A stretch of 64,000 bases of DNA from Spirosoma sp. 48-14 (GTDB taxonomy: Bacteria > Bacteroidota > Bacteroidia > Cytophagales > Spirosomataceae). The position numbers and the translations under genes are program-made. Under the pieces are notes generated by a model. It ran no database searches and had not been told where the DNA came from. It saw nothing but the letters and a program-made list of their open reading frames with translations. This document shows, piece by piece, positions 8,891-16,578 of this stretch (within the stretch, counting starts at the first letter, position 1; each line of letters begins with the position of its first letter). The DNA is taken from the NCBI RefSeq assembly GCF_001898575.1, contig NZ_MKUD01000058.1, positions 345,123 to 409,122 of the forward strand, read 5' to 3'.

Positions 8891-10156
8891 CTACAAATCT
8901 TTTATATTTCCGAAGCCAATCACATCCCGATATACGGGATTGTCGCGCAGTTCAGTAGCCCGAATCAGCTTATCGGCACCGAATTTTGTTTTCAACTCAT
9001 AGAGCGTTTTTCGGAGCGTGGCTTTACGGGTATCATTTTCAAATAAACTAAGGGGAACAACTTCAGCAGGAATAAACCGAAAAACAGCTACACACATACT
9101 TCGTAACTGTTCGTTCAGAACAGGTTCGCACCGATGGGCGACCTGAAATTTGTCCAACCGCTCCCGAATAATGCGATAGAGTTCAGGGCCATCCTGCTTG
9201 GGCTCTGTAAAATGAACTTCATAGTTATAGGTCTTACCCGAATGATAGCGGCAGGAGAATGACAAATCCTGACAAAATAGCTCTTTGCGAACCATTCGTC
9301 GTTCGAGTGTCAGGCAAAGCGATTGTAGCAATTCATCCAGTCGCTCGGGCGAGCATCGCTGATCGGCCGAGATAGTACGCATGGCCGACATACTTTTAGT
9401 CTCTTCGACGGTATCAAAGTCAACTTCTCCGCCAAAATTTAACCGCAAATGCCAGTGCCACCCTACAATACTCTGACAAACCGCCCGAAGGTGCTCTGGT
9501 TTTGCATAGCGTAGATCAATGGGCGTATGCACACCACCCGCCTGCAAACGAGCCGCCATGCGCTGGCCAATGCCCGGCAAATCAGTTAGGGTCAGCGAAC
9601 GGAGCACATCATCAATGGTTTCAGGCGTAATAAGGGTCATGCCGTCGGGCTTTTGAATATCCGATGCCAGTTTGGCCAGAAACACATTTGGAGCAATACC
9701 GATCGAGCAGCGGAGCCAGTCGCCCACTTTTTCACGTATGGCCTGTTTAATTGCCAAAGCCGTTTGTCGTACATCCTTATAGACCAGTTGGTAATTTGTT
9801 AAATCCACTACAGCCTCATCAATGCTTTTGGGCACCACATCGTCTGAAAATTGCCGAAGTACGTCGATGATTTTGACATGGAACTCCCGGTACCGATTGG
9901 GATGCGTTTCGATAGGTACTAAATCCGGGCAGAGTACGATTGCTTCGTCCAGCCGCATTCCGGTTTTCACCCCACGTAATTTAGCCTCGATTGATGGGGC
10001 GATCACACAACCATGCCGACCTGTGTATACGCACACCCCCACCGGCCGACCACGTAACCAGTAGTTCACTTGTTGCTCACACGAGGCAAAAAAGCTGTTC
10101 ATATCGACAAAAAGTACTGTTGGCAGCGTGTGTGTGCCCAATCGGTTCCGTTTCAT
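8891..10156 (-). CDS. Y-family DNA polymerase (UmuC/DinB-like)
   Basis: A 421-residue translesion DNA polymerase. The catalytic acidic residues are visible: Asp18 in FVDMNSFFASCEQ, and Asp113/Glu114 in KSIDEAVVDL. Helix-hairpin-helix sequence follows (LPGIGQRMAARLQAGGVHT) and a C-terminal little-finger region completes the fold. Length and the S24 neighbour fit UmuC-type enzymes in Bacteroidota. It copies damaged DNA at low fidelity. It diverges from the XRE-S24 repressor gene, with a 156-bp spacer carrying three copies of a 9-bp motif, so damage-responsive control by that repressor is a reasonable inference. Confidence 0.92.
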   Translation of the reverse strand: MKRNRLGTHTLPTVLFVDMNSFFASCEQQVNYWLRGRPVGVCVYTGRHGCVIAPSIEAKLRGVKTGMRLDEAIVLCPDLVPIETHPNRYREFHVKIIDVLRQFSDDVVPKSIDEAVVDLTNYQLVYKDVRQTALAIKQAIREKVGDWLRCSIGIAPNVFLAKLASDIQKPDGMTLITPETIDDVLRSLTLTDLPGIGQRMAARLQAGGVHTPIDLRYAKPEHLRAVCQSIVGWHWHLRLNFGGEVDFDTVEETKSMSAMRTISADQRCSPERLDELLQSLCLTLERRMVRKELFCQDLSFSCRYHSGKTYNYEVHFTEPKQDGPELYRIIRERLDKFQVAHRCEPVLNEQLRSMCVAVFRFIPAEVVPLSLFENDTRKATLRKTLYELKTKFGADKLIRATELRDNPVYRDVIGFGNIKDL

Positions 10157-10204
10157 TAATTTTTGGATAGAAAAGTGTCTTACAGTACTAGCATACGTCT
10201 ATAT

Positions 10205-10255
10205 TTGTAGTATGTTCTTTATAATACAACTGCAATATATTTTACTTGTATTATA
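10205..10255. promoter_or_regulatory. candidate operators for the XRE-S24 repressor
   Basis: Three copies of TTGTANTAT: 10205-10213 (+), 10221-10229 (reverse) and 10246-10254 (+). The last two are in a larger perfect inverted repeat, TATAATACAA / TTGTATTATA (10220-10229 and 10246-10255) with a 16-bp gap. They lie in the divergent spacer between the polymerase and the repressor genes. The position suggests control of both genes; binding is inferred. Confidence 0.6.
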
Positions 10256-10312
10256 ATATCCAACTATCCAGACCATCATATCCAATAAATTGTTCAAAAA
10301 ATTAGCTGTATT

Positions 10313-10990
10313 GTGACGATTCAGGACCGACTAAAGCAGGTTTTCGATGCCCTAGGCATAACGATCTACCAGATTTCCAAGGAGTTAGGCGAAAACCCTT
10401 CTAAATTTTATAATATTCTGAACGGTCGGGCCAAACCGTCGTACGATACGATTATGAGTTTGCTGACCTGCTACCCGCAAATCAGTTCCGACTTTCTGAT
10501 TCGGGGAAAGTTGCCGGTGTTAAATACTCCAGAGACCAATGTCCGGCTAATGACAGCCGACGAGGATACCCTTGAAGTCCCCTTCATTCCGGTCAAGTTT
10601 TACGCCAGCTTCGTGGAGAGTTATGCCGATGGGATCAACGGAACGGATATGGAAACTTTCCGGGTTCGGAAAGCGGTCGTAAAAAATCAGAAACAGGCTG
10701 TAGTGCTCGAAATTTCGGGCAATAGCATGAGCCCTCAACTAATCCACGGTGCTAAAGTTCTGGCTGTTCCGGTCAGTGACAGTAACTGGGAATACCAGTC
10801 GGGTGGGGTTTATGCAGTGATGTATCGGGATTATTTCGTCGTAAAACGCATTCGCGACAACGAACTCTTGACCCGTAAATACCTTACGCTTCACTCCGAT
10901 AATCCCAACGGCGGTAACGTGACGGTTCCCTTACAGGATATTCGGGGCATCTGGAAAATCGTCTCGATTGTAGAAGCTCCGGTGGAATAA
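10313..10990 (+). CDS. XRE-family repressor with S24 (LexA-like) peptidase domain
   Basis: A 225-residue protein starting at GTG; no in-frame ATG is available upstream. Residues 1-65 form an XRE-type helix-turn-helix (IYQISKELGENPSKFYNILNG). Residues about 90-220 form an S24 peptidase with the nucleophile Ser138 in GNSMSP and general base Lys178 in FVVKRI, as in LexA, UmuD and phage cI-type repressors. A standard Ala-Gly cleavage site is not obvious in the linker, so self-cleavage is expected from the catalytic pair but not proved. The divergent Y-family polymerase and the repeated motifs between them point to a compact UmuDC-like damage-response unit with its own DNA-binding domain. Confidence 0.88.
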   Translation: MTIQDRLKQVFDALGITIYQISKELGENPSKFYNILNGRAKPSYDTIMSLLTCYPQISSDFLIRGKLPVLNTPETNVRLMTADEDTLEVPFIPVKFYASFVESYADGINGTDMETFRVRKAVVKNQKQAVVLEISGNSMSPQLIHGAKVLAVPVSDSNWEYQSGGVYAVMYRDYFVVKRIRDNELLTRKYLTLHSDNPNGGNVTVPLQDIRGIWKIVSIVEAPVE

Positions 10991-11002
10991 AAAAACCCAA
11001 AC

Positions 11003-11069
11003 AAGTAAGGGTAATCCAGTAGGTAAGGAATTGAAAACAATCGCCTTACCTACTGGATTACCCTTACTT
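11003..11069. terminator. 26-bp perfect hairpin between convergent genes
   Basis: The arms 11003-11028 and 11044-11069 are exact reverse complements. The 15-nt loop contains ATTGAAAACAATC, shared with the hairpin at 8827-8875. A-rich sequence precedes and T-rich sequence follows, so it can terminate both the S24 gene and the ABC transporter gene. Confidence 0.8.
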
Positions 11070-11080
11070 ATTTTTGATCA

Positions 11081-12856
11081 TTACCTGACCACTTTCTCAA
11101 CATCCTTCTGGTGCGCCCACATGTCCTGGAAAATAGGGCTGTTTTGTTGAAGCCCTGAAAAAGTACCCTCATCAACGATCCGGCCATCCTGCATGATATA
11201 GATATAATCGAACAAGGGCAGCAGATGCAGCCGATGTAAAGTCGATACAACCGCTTTATCAGCAAACTCCTGCAGAAGTTCCCGGTAAATCTGGAGTTCC
11301 GTTTTAGGATCTACGCTACTCGTCGGTTCATCCAGTAACACAATACCACTGGCACGAGCGGCTAATACACCGCGTGCCAATGCCAGTCGCTGACGTTGGC
11401 CACCCGATAAGTTCACCCCTTTTTCCTGAATATTCGTTTCCAGTCCATTGGGTAATCGACGTACGACTTCGTCAAAACGGGCTGCTCGACACACTTCCCG
11501 TATATCTTCATCCTCAAAGGGTAGCCCAAGGGTGATATTATAGGCAATTGTGTTCTCGAAAATCTCTGGTTCCTGCGGAAATAAGGTTACTGTGTTTGCA
11601 ACAGCGTTCAAATCAGGGTAAGTAGCTCCATCAACCCGAACCGATAACCCTGGCTCAGGAATGTACAGGCCACGCAGCAGGGTTAGCAATGTACTTTTAC
11701 CAGAACCACTTTCCCCAATAAAGGCGACTCGTTTACCGCGACCCAGGCGAACTGCCAATTCGTTCAGATGAACCGCTTTTTGCTTGCTCCCTGCCGGACG
11801 ACTGTGCGAGAAATTTAACCCGGTAATGTCGATGGTCTGCCAACCCTCTGGCAAGCTTGCATCTTCCGGGCGTTCATAACGGACATAGGCTTCGTTAATG
11901 GATCGCACCGTCTGCACATCGGTATTATACTGCACAATTTGCGTGTACTGCCAGGCAATGTCGTTGAACACGCTGGTAAATTGGTTCACATAGCCCAGCA
12001 GGGTTACCAATCCCCCTACCAGAAACACCTTACCCGGCTCATAATGCTGATATACATACCCTGTAGCCAACACCACATAAATAAGCCCAACCAGCATCGA
12101 CGCCACAAACCACTTCCATTCATTGATTTTTACCTGCCGAATGAACGGCGGAAAAACAGCCGCTATTTTATGTAGCAAACTTTCCTGAATCCGCTGCTCC
12201 AGCCGAAGGGTGATAACGGTAATGATATTGGAAAGACTATCGAAAAGCGTCGATGAAACCACATGTTCCCGTTCATTCGTCTCGTCCAGGGCTACGATAA
12301 ATGGGCGATCAAACCGGAGAATAACCCAGATAGTCACTATACCCAGGCCCACGCCAATCAGTCCGAAAGTAGGGGAAAAATAGAGCATGGCCCCAAAGGA
12401 AAAGACAAATTTCGCCAGGGCCTGCAAATACATAAACCCATCCTGAAAAAATGTCTTCAGGGCATCATACGCCTTACGAATCCGATTGATGGTCGCTCCA
12501 CTGTGGTGATCTTTATGCCAGCCGACCGGTAAATGCAGTGTTTTGTGAAATAAATCATCCAGGAAATTCCGACTCAGGTTAAACGCCAGCTTTCGCTCCA
12601 TAACCCGAGCAGGTCCATGAAATATCCATTCCAGTACCTCTAGCCCCATATATCCACCCGCATACAACCAGACCAGCCTAAGAATAGACGTAGGCTGTTG
12701 CTGCAACTCACCAATAAACCAGCCAAATAATAATGGTCGTAAAGCCGCTACGGCATTGGCCATAATGAATAGGCAATAAACTAGCACATACTGGCGTTTT
12801 TCGTGCCGGGCATACACCCAGGCCGTGCGCAGTAGGGCTAAATAAGGATTTTGCAT
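11081..12856 (-). CDS. ABC transporter, fused permease and ATPase
   Basis: A 591-residue half-transporter of the ABC exporter type. The first 320 residues hold six likely membrane helices. The ATPase domain has Walker A GESGSGKST, signature LSGGQRQRLALARG, Walker B IVLLDEPTSS and the switch histidine in STLHR. The family works as a homodimer or heterodimer and exports lipids, peptides or drugs; nothing nearby names the substrate. Between signature and switch it is canonical, so it should hydrolyse ATP. It stands alone, with its own hairpin downstream. Confidence 0.85.
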   Translation of the reverse strand: MQNPYLALLRTAWVYARHEKRQYVLVYCLFIMANAVAALRPLLFGWFIGELQQQPTSILRLVWLYAGGYMGLEVLEWIFHGPARVMERKLAFNLSRNFLDDLFHKTLHLPVGWHKDHHSGATINRIRKAYDALKTFFQDGFMYLQALAKFVFSFGAMLYFSPTFGLIGVGLGIVTIWVILRFDRPFIVALDETNEREHVVSSTLFDSLSNIITVITLRLEQRIQESLLHKIAAVFPPFIRQVKINEWKWFVASMLVGLIYVVLATGYVYQHYEPGKVFLVGGLVTLLGYVNQFTSVFNDIAWQYTQIVQYNTDVQTVRSINEAYVRYERPEDASLPEGWQTIDITGLNFSHSRPAGSKQKAVHLNELAVRLGRGKRVAFIGESGSGKSTLLTLLRGLYIPEPGLSVRVDGATYPDLNAVANTVTLFPQEPEIFENTIAYNITLGLPFEDEDIREVCRAARFDEVVRRLPNGLETNIQEKGVNLSGGQRQRLALARGVLAARASGIVLLDEPTSSVDPKTELQIYRELLQEFADKAVVSTLHRLHLLPLFDYIYIMQDGRIVDEGTFSGLQQNSPIFQDMWAHQKDVEKVVR

Positions 12857-12951
12857 GATTCCAAGTTGCGGCCTTATTTCCTTAAGGCAGATTCTATGCT
12901 CACAATGGCCAAAAGGGTAGAATAGTTTCGATTATAATCTTTGCCTAATGG

Positions 12952-12982
12952 TTGGTTTTCTAATTGAAATTCAGTAATTTTG
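12952..12982 (+). promoter_or_regulatory. predicted Bacteroidota promoter for fusA
   Basis: TTG at 12952-12954, a 20-nt spacer, then TAATTTTG at 12975-12982, matching the Bacteroidota -33/-7 pattern (TTG, about 19 nt, TAnnTTTG). It leaves a leader of roughly 80 nt before the fusA ATG. Confidence 0.65.
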
Positions 12983-13070
12983 CGTCCTGATTTGTAAAAG
13001 GGTGGCCGAATTATTGGCCAAAGCCCTTCCTTCGAGTTTAGAAAAACATAACTTTCAGTATAACAAGCTA

Positions 13071-15188
13071 ATGGCTCGCGATTTAAATTTCACGAGAAAC
13101 ATCGGTATCGCTGCCCACATTGATGCGGGTAAGACAACCACCACCGAGCGTATTCTGTATTATGCCGGGGTAAGTCACAAGATTGGTGAGGTACACGATG
13201 GCGCTGCTACCATGGACTGGATGGAGCAGGAACAAGAGCGGGGTATTACGATTACCTCGGCTGCTACCACTGTCGATTGGACCTATCGCAATCAAAAGTA
13301 TCACATCAACATCATTGATACCCCAGGGCACGTTGACTTCACCGTTGAAGTAAACCGCTCGCTGCGTGTACTCGATGGGCTGGTGTTCCTCTTCAGCGCC
13401 GTTGACGGTGTAGAGCCTCAGTCAGAAACCAACTGGCGTCTGGCCAACAATTATCACGTGGCTCGTTTGGGCTTCGTGAACAAAATGGACCGTTCGGGTG
13501 CCGACTTCCTGAATGTCTGCAAGCAGGTAAAAGAAATGCTGGGCAGCTACGCTGTTCCCCTTCAGTTACCAATCGGCGAAGAAGACAACTTCAAAGGAGT
13601 TGTTGACCTGGTTAACTTCCGGGGTATCGTTTGGAACGAATCCGACAAAGGCATGACCTTCGAGGTTGTCCCCATTCCAGATGATATGTTGGACGAAGCC
13701 ACCGAATGGCGGGAGAAACTGCTCGAAGCCGTTGCTGAATTCGACGACCAACTCATGGAGAAATACTTTGAGGATCCTGAGTCGATCTCGGAAGACGAAA
13801 TTCTGGCTGCGCTTCGCAAAGCGACCATCGCCATGAAAATCGTTCCGATGCTTTGCGGTTCTTCGTTCAAAAACAAAGGGGTGCAAACCATGCTCGACTA
13901 TGTGATGGCGCTGCTGCCTTCACCGTTGGACAAGGAGAGCATCAAAGGTACCAATCCAAACACAGGCGAAGAAATCTCCCGGAAGCCATCTACTTCGGAG
14001 CCATTCTCTGCGCTGGCGTTTAAAATTGCTACCGACCCTTACGTAGGTCGCTTGTGCTTTGTTCGCTCGTACTCGGGTGTTCTGGAGTCTGGTTCATACA
14101 TCCTGAATAACCGTTCGGGCAACAAAGAGCGGATTTCCCGGATTTTCCAGATGCACGCCAACAAGCAAAATCAGATCGAACGTCTGGAAGCTGGTGATAT
14201 TGGTGCTGTAGTTGGATTTAAGGACATCAAAACGGGTGATACGCTATCGGATGAAAAGAACCCAATCGTTCTGGAATCGATGGTATTCCCCGATCCCGTT
14301 ATTGGTTACGCTATCGAGCCGAAGAAAACCGCCGATCAGGACAACTTCTCGAAAGCAATTGGTAAGTTGATCGAAGAAGACCCAACCCTGAAAGTTGAGT
14401 CGAACGAAGAAACCGGCCAGACCATTATCCGGGGTATGGGTGAGCTTCACCTCGAAATCATCATCGACCGGATGCGTCGTGAGTTCAAGGTCGAAGTAAA
14501 TCAGGGAGCTCCACAGGTAGCTTACAAAGAGAAGCTGACCAAAAACGTTGAGCACCGCGAAGTATACAAGAAACAGACAGGTGGTCGTGGTAAGTTTGCC
14601 GATATCGTATTCGAACTGGGGCCCCGCGACCCTGAAGAGGATGGCTCGGTTAAACCAGGTCTGCAATTCGAGAATGGTATCGTTGGTGGTGTGATTCCCC
14701 GCGAATTCATTCAGCCAGTTGCCAAAGGCTTTGAAGAATCGTTGAAAAATGGTCCGCTGGCTGGCTTCCCGCTCGAAAGCATGAAAGTCCGATTGTTCCA
14801 CGGTTCGTACCACGATGTTGACTCCGACTCGCTGTCGTTCGAAATGGCGGCTCGTCTGGGCTTCCGTGAAGCGGCTCGTCAGGCTGGTCCGAAACTGCTC
14901 GAACCGATCATGGCCGTTGAAGTTCTGACACCAGAAGAATATACCGGTCCTATCACGGGCGACCTCAACCGTCGTCGCGGTGTGATGAAAGGTATGGATT
15001 CAAAAGCCGGATCGCAGGTGATCAAGGCTGACGTTCCTCTGTCAGAACTGTTCGGTTACGTAACGGATTTGCGTACGATGTCGTCGGGTCGTGCTACGGC
15101 TAACCTGACCTTCTCGCACTACGAAGTCGTTCCACAGAACATTTCGGACGCAGTAGTCGCTAAAGAAAAAGGTACTGTGAAGGCGTAA
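13071..15188 (+). CDS. fusA: elongation factor G
   Basis: A 705-residue translational GTPase that drives ribosomal translocation and, with RRF, ribosome recycling. G1 is AHIDAGKTT, G3 is DTPGHVDFT, G4 is NKMD; domains II-V follow with the usual GPL and RRG-type segments (GDLNRRRG). The start is ATG 13071 (MARDLNFTRNIGIAAHIDAGK-type N-terminus, standard for the family); a GTG at 13002 would add 23 untypical residues. In many bacteria fusA sits in the str operon with rpsL and rpsG. Here only rpsJ is close by, and a lipoprotein gene on the other strand lies between them. Its stop codon is part of a large hairpin. Confidence 0.98.
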   Translation: MARDLNFTRNIGIAAHIDAGKTTTTERILYYAGVSHKIGEVHDGAATMDWMEQEQERGITITSAATTVDWTYRNQKYHINIIDTPGHVDFTVEVNRSLRVLDGLVFLFSAVDGVEPQSETNWRLANNYHVARLGFVNKMDRSGADFLNVCKQVKEMLGSYAVPLQLPIGEEDNFKGVVDLVNFRGIVWNESDKGMTFEVVPIPDDMLDEATEWREKLLEAVAEFDDQLMEKYFEDPESISEDEILAALRKATIAMKIVPMLCGSSFKNKGVQTMLDYVMALLPSPLDKESIKGTNPNTGEEISRKPSTSEPFSALAFKIATDPYVGRLCFVRSYSGVLESGSYILNNRSGNKERISRIFQMHANKQNQIERLEAGDIGAVVGFKDIKTGDTLSDEKNPIVLESMVFPDPVIGYAIEPKKTADQDNFSKAIGKLIEEDPTLKVESNEETGQTIIRGMGELHLEIIIDRMRREFKVEVNQGAPQVAYKEKLTKNVEHREVYKKQTGGRGKFADIVFELGPRDPEEDGSVKPGLQFENGIVGGVIPREFIQPVAKGFEESLKNGPLAGFPLESMKVRLFHGSYHDVDSDSLSFEMAARLGFREAARQAGPKLLEPIMAVEVLTPEEYTGPITGDLNRRRGVMKGMDSKAGSQVIKADVPLSELFGYVTDLRTMSSGRATANLTFSHYEVVPQNISDAVVAKEKGTVKA

Positions 15189-15265
15189 TATTGCATTTCT
15201 GGCAAATAAGAAAGGCGATCTGAAACTTCAGATCGCCTTTCTTATTTGCTAGAAATGCAATATTA
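15186..15265. terminator. 38-bp hairpin including the fusA stop codon
   Basis: Arms 15186-15223 and 15228-15265 pair along 38 bp with a single G.U-type mismatch and a 4-nt loop. The left arm begins with the fusA TAA. The right arm ends 4 bp before the stop of the convergent lipoprotein gene. There is no long T-run; it probably blocks read-through and 3' decay on both strands. Confidence 0.75.
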
Positions 15266-15268
15266 AAT

Positions 15269-15766
15269 CTAAGGTACAGGTATATACTTAGATGAGGCTA
15301 AAACTTGCTGACCAGATTCAGAATAGAAAAGTGTATTTGAAAAAGTATTTTCATCTAAATAAATCAACGTATAGTTTAATGTTGCAGGCGCAGGATAATT
15401 AATCACAACTGTCATTTTACTCTCATCATTACGATCAAACTTCCAGGTCAGTGTATACTTATTATTTAAAGGATCGGTAAGTAAGCCGGACCCATCTGTC
15501 TTAAATACTAGCCGAACTCTAGAGTAGTCTGAGCCTGTAGTATTTATTCCATTCATTTTGTATGACGTTTGGACGCCACCAATTTGCTGGACTGTTTCAT
15601 AAAGCTGCCAAGTATGCTGTGTCAATAATTGAGTATTTGTTAAAGGTGCAGGCGTGTCATCTTTTTTGCAACTCGACAATACAAGTATTATACTGGTCCA
15701 AATAATTAATAAGTTGATCGCACTATTGTCAAATGATTTACCTGTAAAGGCGCGATAGTAATTCAT
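15269..15766 (-). CDS. small lipoprotein, lipocalin-like
   Basis: A 165-residue predicted lipoprotein: an N-terminal hydrophobic stretch ends in the lipobox VLSSC (Cys about 33), followed by KKDD, a common start for Bacteroidota lipoproteins. The rest (HTWQLYETVQQIGG ... LVFKTDGSG ... YTLTWKFD) has the pattern of lipocalin-like proteins of about 120 residues common in this phylum, whose roles are mostly unknown. It is transcribed against fusA and separates fusA from rpsJ, which is not the usual arrangement. Its base composition is more AT-rich than its neighbours, so it may be a later arrival. Confidence 0.65.
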   Translation of the reverse strand: MNYYRAFTGKSFDNSAINLLIIWTSIILVLSSCKKDDTPAPLTNTQLLTQHTWQLYETVQQIGGVQTSYKMNGINTTGSDYSRVRLVFKTDGSGLLTDPLNNKYTLTWKFDRNDESKMTVVINYPAPATLNYTLIYLDENTFSNTLFYSESGQQVLASSKYIPVP

Positions 15767-15816
15767 AAAAATATAGCTCAGTAGTGGTTATGATTTTATT
15801 CCCTCAAATTTTAGAA

Positions 15817-15869
15817 AACTTTTAATAAAGACATATTATAAATTTTTTTTATGTCTTTATTAAAAAGTT
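15817..15869. repeat. 19-bp AT-rich inverted repeat in a divergent spacer
   Basis: Arms AACTTTTAATAAAGACATA (15817-15835) and its complement (15850-15869, one extra T) flank a 14-nt AT-rich centre. It lies between the leftward lipoprotein and rightward rpsJ, so it is upstream of both and is not an obvious terminator for either. Confidence 0.6.
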
Positions 15870-15949
15870 GTGAATAGCAAATGCAGACAGCTTTTCCATA
15901 TAAGCGCCACAAACCATCGTAGTAACTTTATATTGAACTCAATTTTTCT

Positions 15950-15957
15950 TATCTTTG
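15950..15957 (+). promoter_or_regulatory. -7 element of the rpsJ promoter
   Basis: TATCTTTG matches TAnnTTTG, leaving a leader of about 70 nt before the rpsJ ATG. No -33 TTG stands at 19-20 nt. The leader can fold (CCCGC 15960-15964 with GCGGG 15999-16003), as ribosomal protein leaders often do. Confidence 0.5.
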
Positions 15958-16030
15958 CACCCGCATTTACCGCCCGACTGGAGTAAATGGTTCTTTCAGC
16001 GGGCGTTTGTCTTAAACGAACCACAACACA

Positions 16031-16336
16031 ATGAGCCAAAAAATTCGCATTAAGCTGAAGTCGTTCGACCACATGCTGGTTGACAAGTCGGCAGAAAAGA
16101 TCGTGAAAGCGGTTAAATCGACGGGTGCTGTTGTTAGCGGCCCCATCCCCCTGCCAACCAACAAAGAAATCTATACGGTGCTTCGGTCGCCCCACGTTAA
16201 CAAAAAGGCCCGTGAGCAATTCCAGCTTTGCACCTACAAACGGTTAGTTGACATCTACAGCAGCAGCGCTAAAACAGTTGATGCCCTGATGAAACTCGAA
16301 CTCCCTAGCGGTGTTGACGTAGAAATCAAAGTCTAA
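16031..16336 (+). CDS. rpsJ: 30S ribosomal protein S10
   Basis: A 101-residue S10 protein, of full family length, with the typical start MSQKIRIKLKSFDH and the segment GPIPLPTNKEIYTVLRSPHVNKKAREQF. It binds 16S rRNA in the head of the small subunit and, in other bacteria, NusB in antitermination. In most genomes rpsJ heads the S10 operon, with rplC next. Here it is single: a terminator follows it and mutL comes next. It has its own promoter-like element upstream. Confidence 0.98.
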   Translation: MSQKIRIKLKSFDHMLVDKSAEKIVKAVKSTGAVVSGPIPLPTNKEIYTVLRSPHVNKKAREQFQLCTYKRLVDIYSSSAKTVDALMKLELPSGVDVEIKV

Positions 16337-16359
16337 CGAATTTCAGAAAAAGGCTTACT

Positions 16360-16405
16360 GCCGCTCGTACGAACTGATTAGGTTTCGTATGAGCGGCATT
16401 TTTTA
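16360..16405 (+). terminator. rho-independent terminator after rpsJ
   Basis: Stem GCCGCTCGTACGAA (16360-16373) with TTCGTATGAGCGGC (16384-16397), one G.U pair, followed by ATTTTTTATTT. Confidence 0.85.
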
Positions 16406-16578
16406 TTTGTTAATGTATCAGTAACCACTCATTGAGTGAGTAGCATTCCTCAATGAAAAACATAATAAAGAAACTTAATCGCTGCCACTATTTATCCGAA
16501 TTATAACACCAATCTGCCTGTTATTTTTGTATCTTGTAAGAATACAGTGAACAACAGACCAGGAAGATTTTACTCGTT

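Noticed and set aside
8816..9046. 76-codon open frame after pirin
   Set aside because: Overlaps the hairpin and the 3' end of the polymerase gene on the other strand; no protein-like features.
13002..13070. GTG-started N-terminal extension of EF-G
   Set aside because: The family starts at MARDLNF...; the extension overlaps the leader region after the promoter.
14244..14813. 189-codon open frame antisense to fusA
   Set aside because: It mirrors the codon pattern of fusA on the other strand and has no recognisable protein features.
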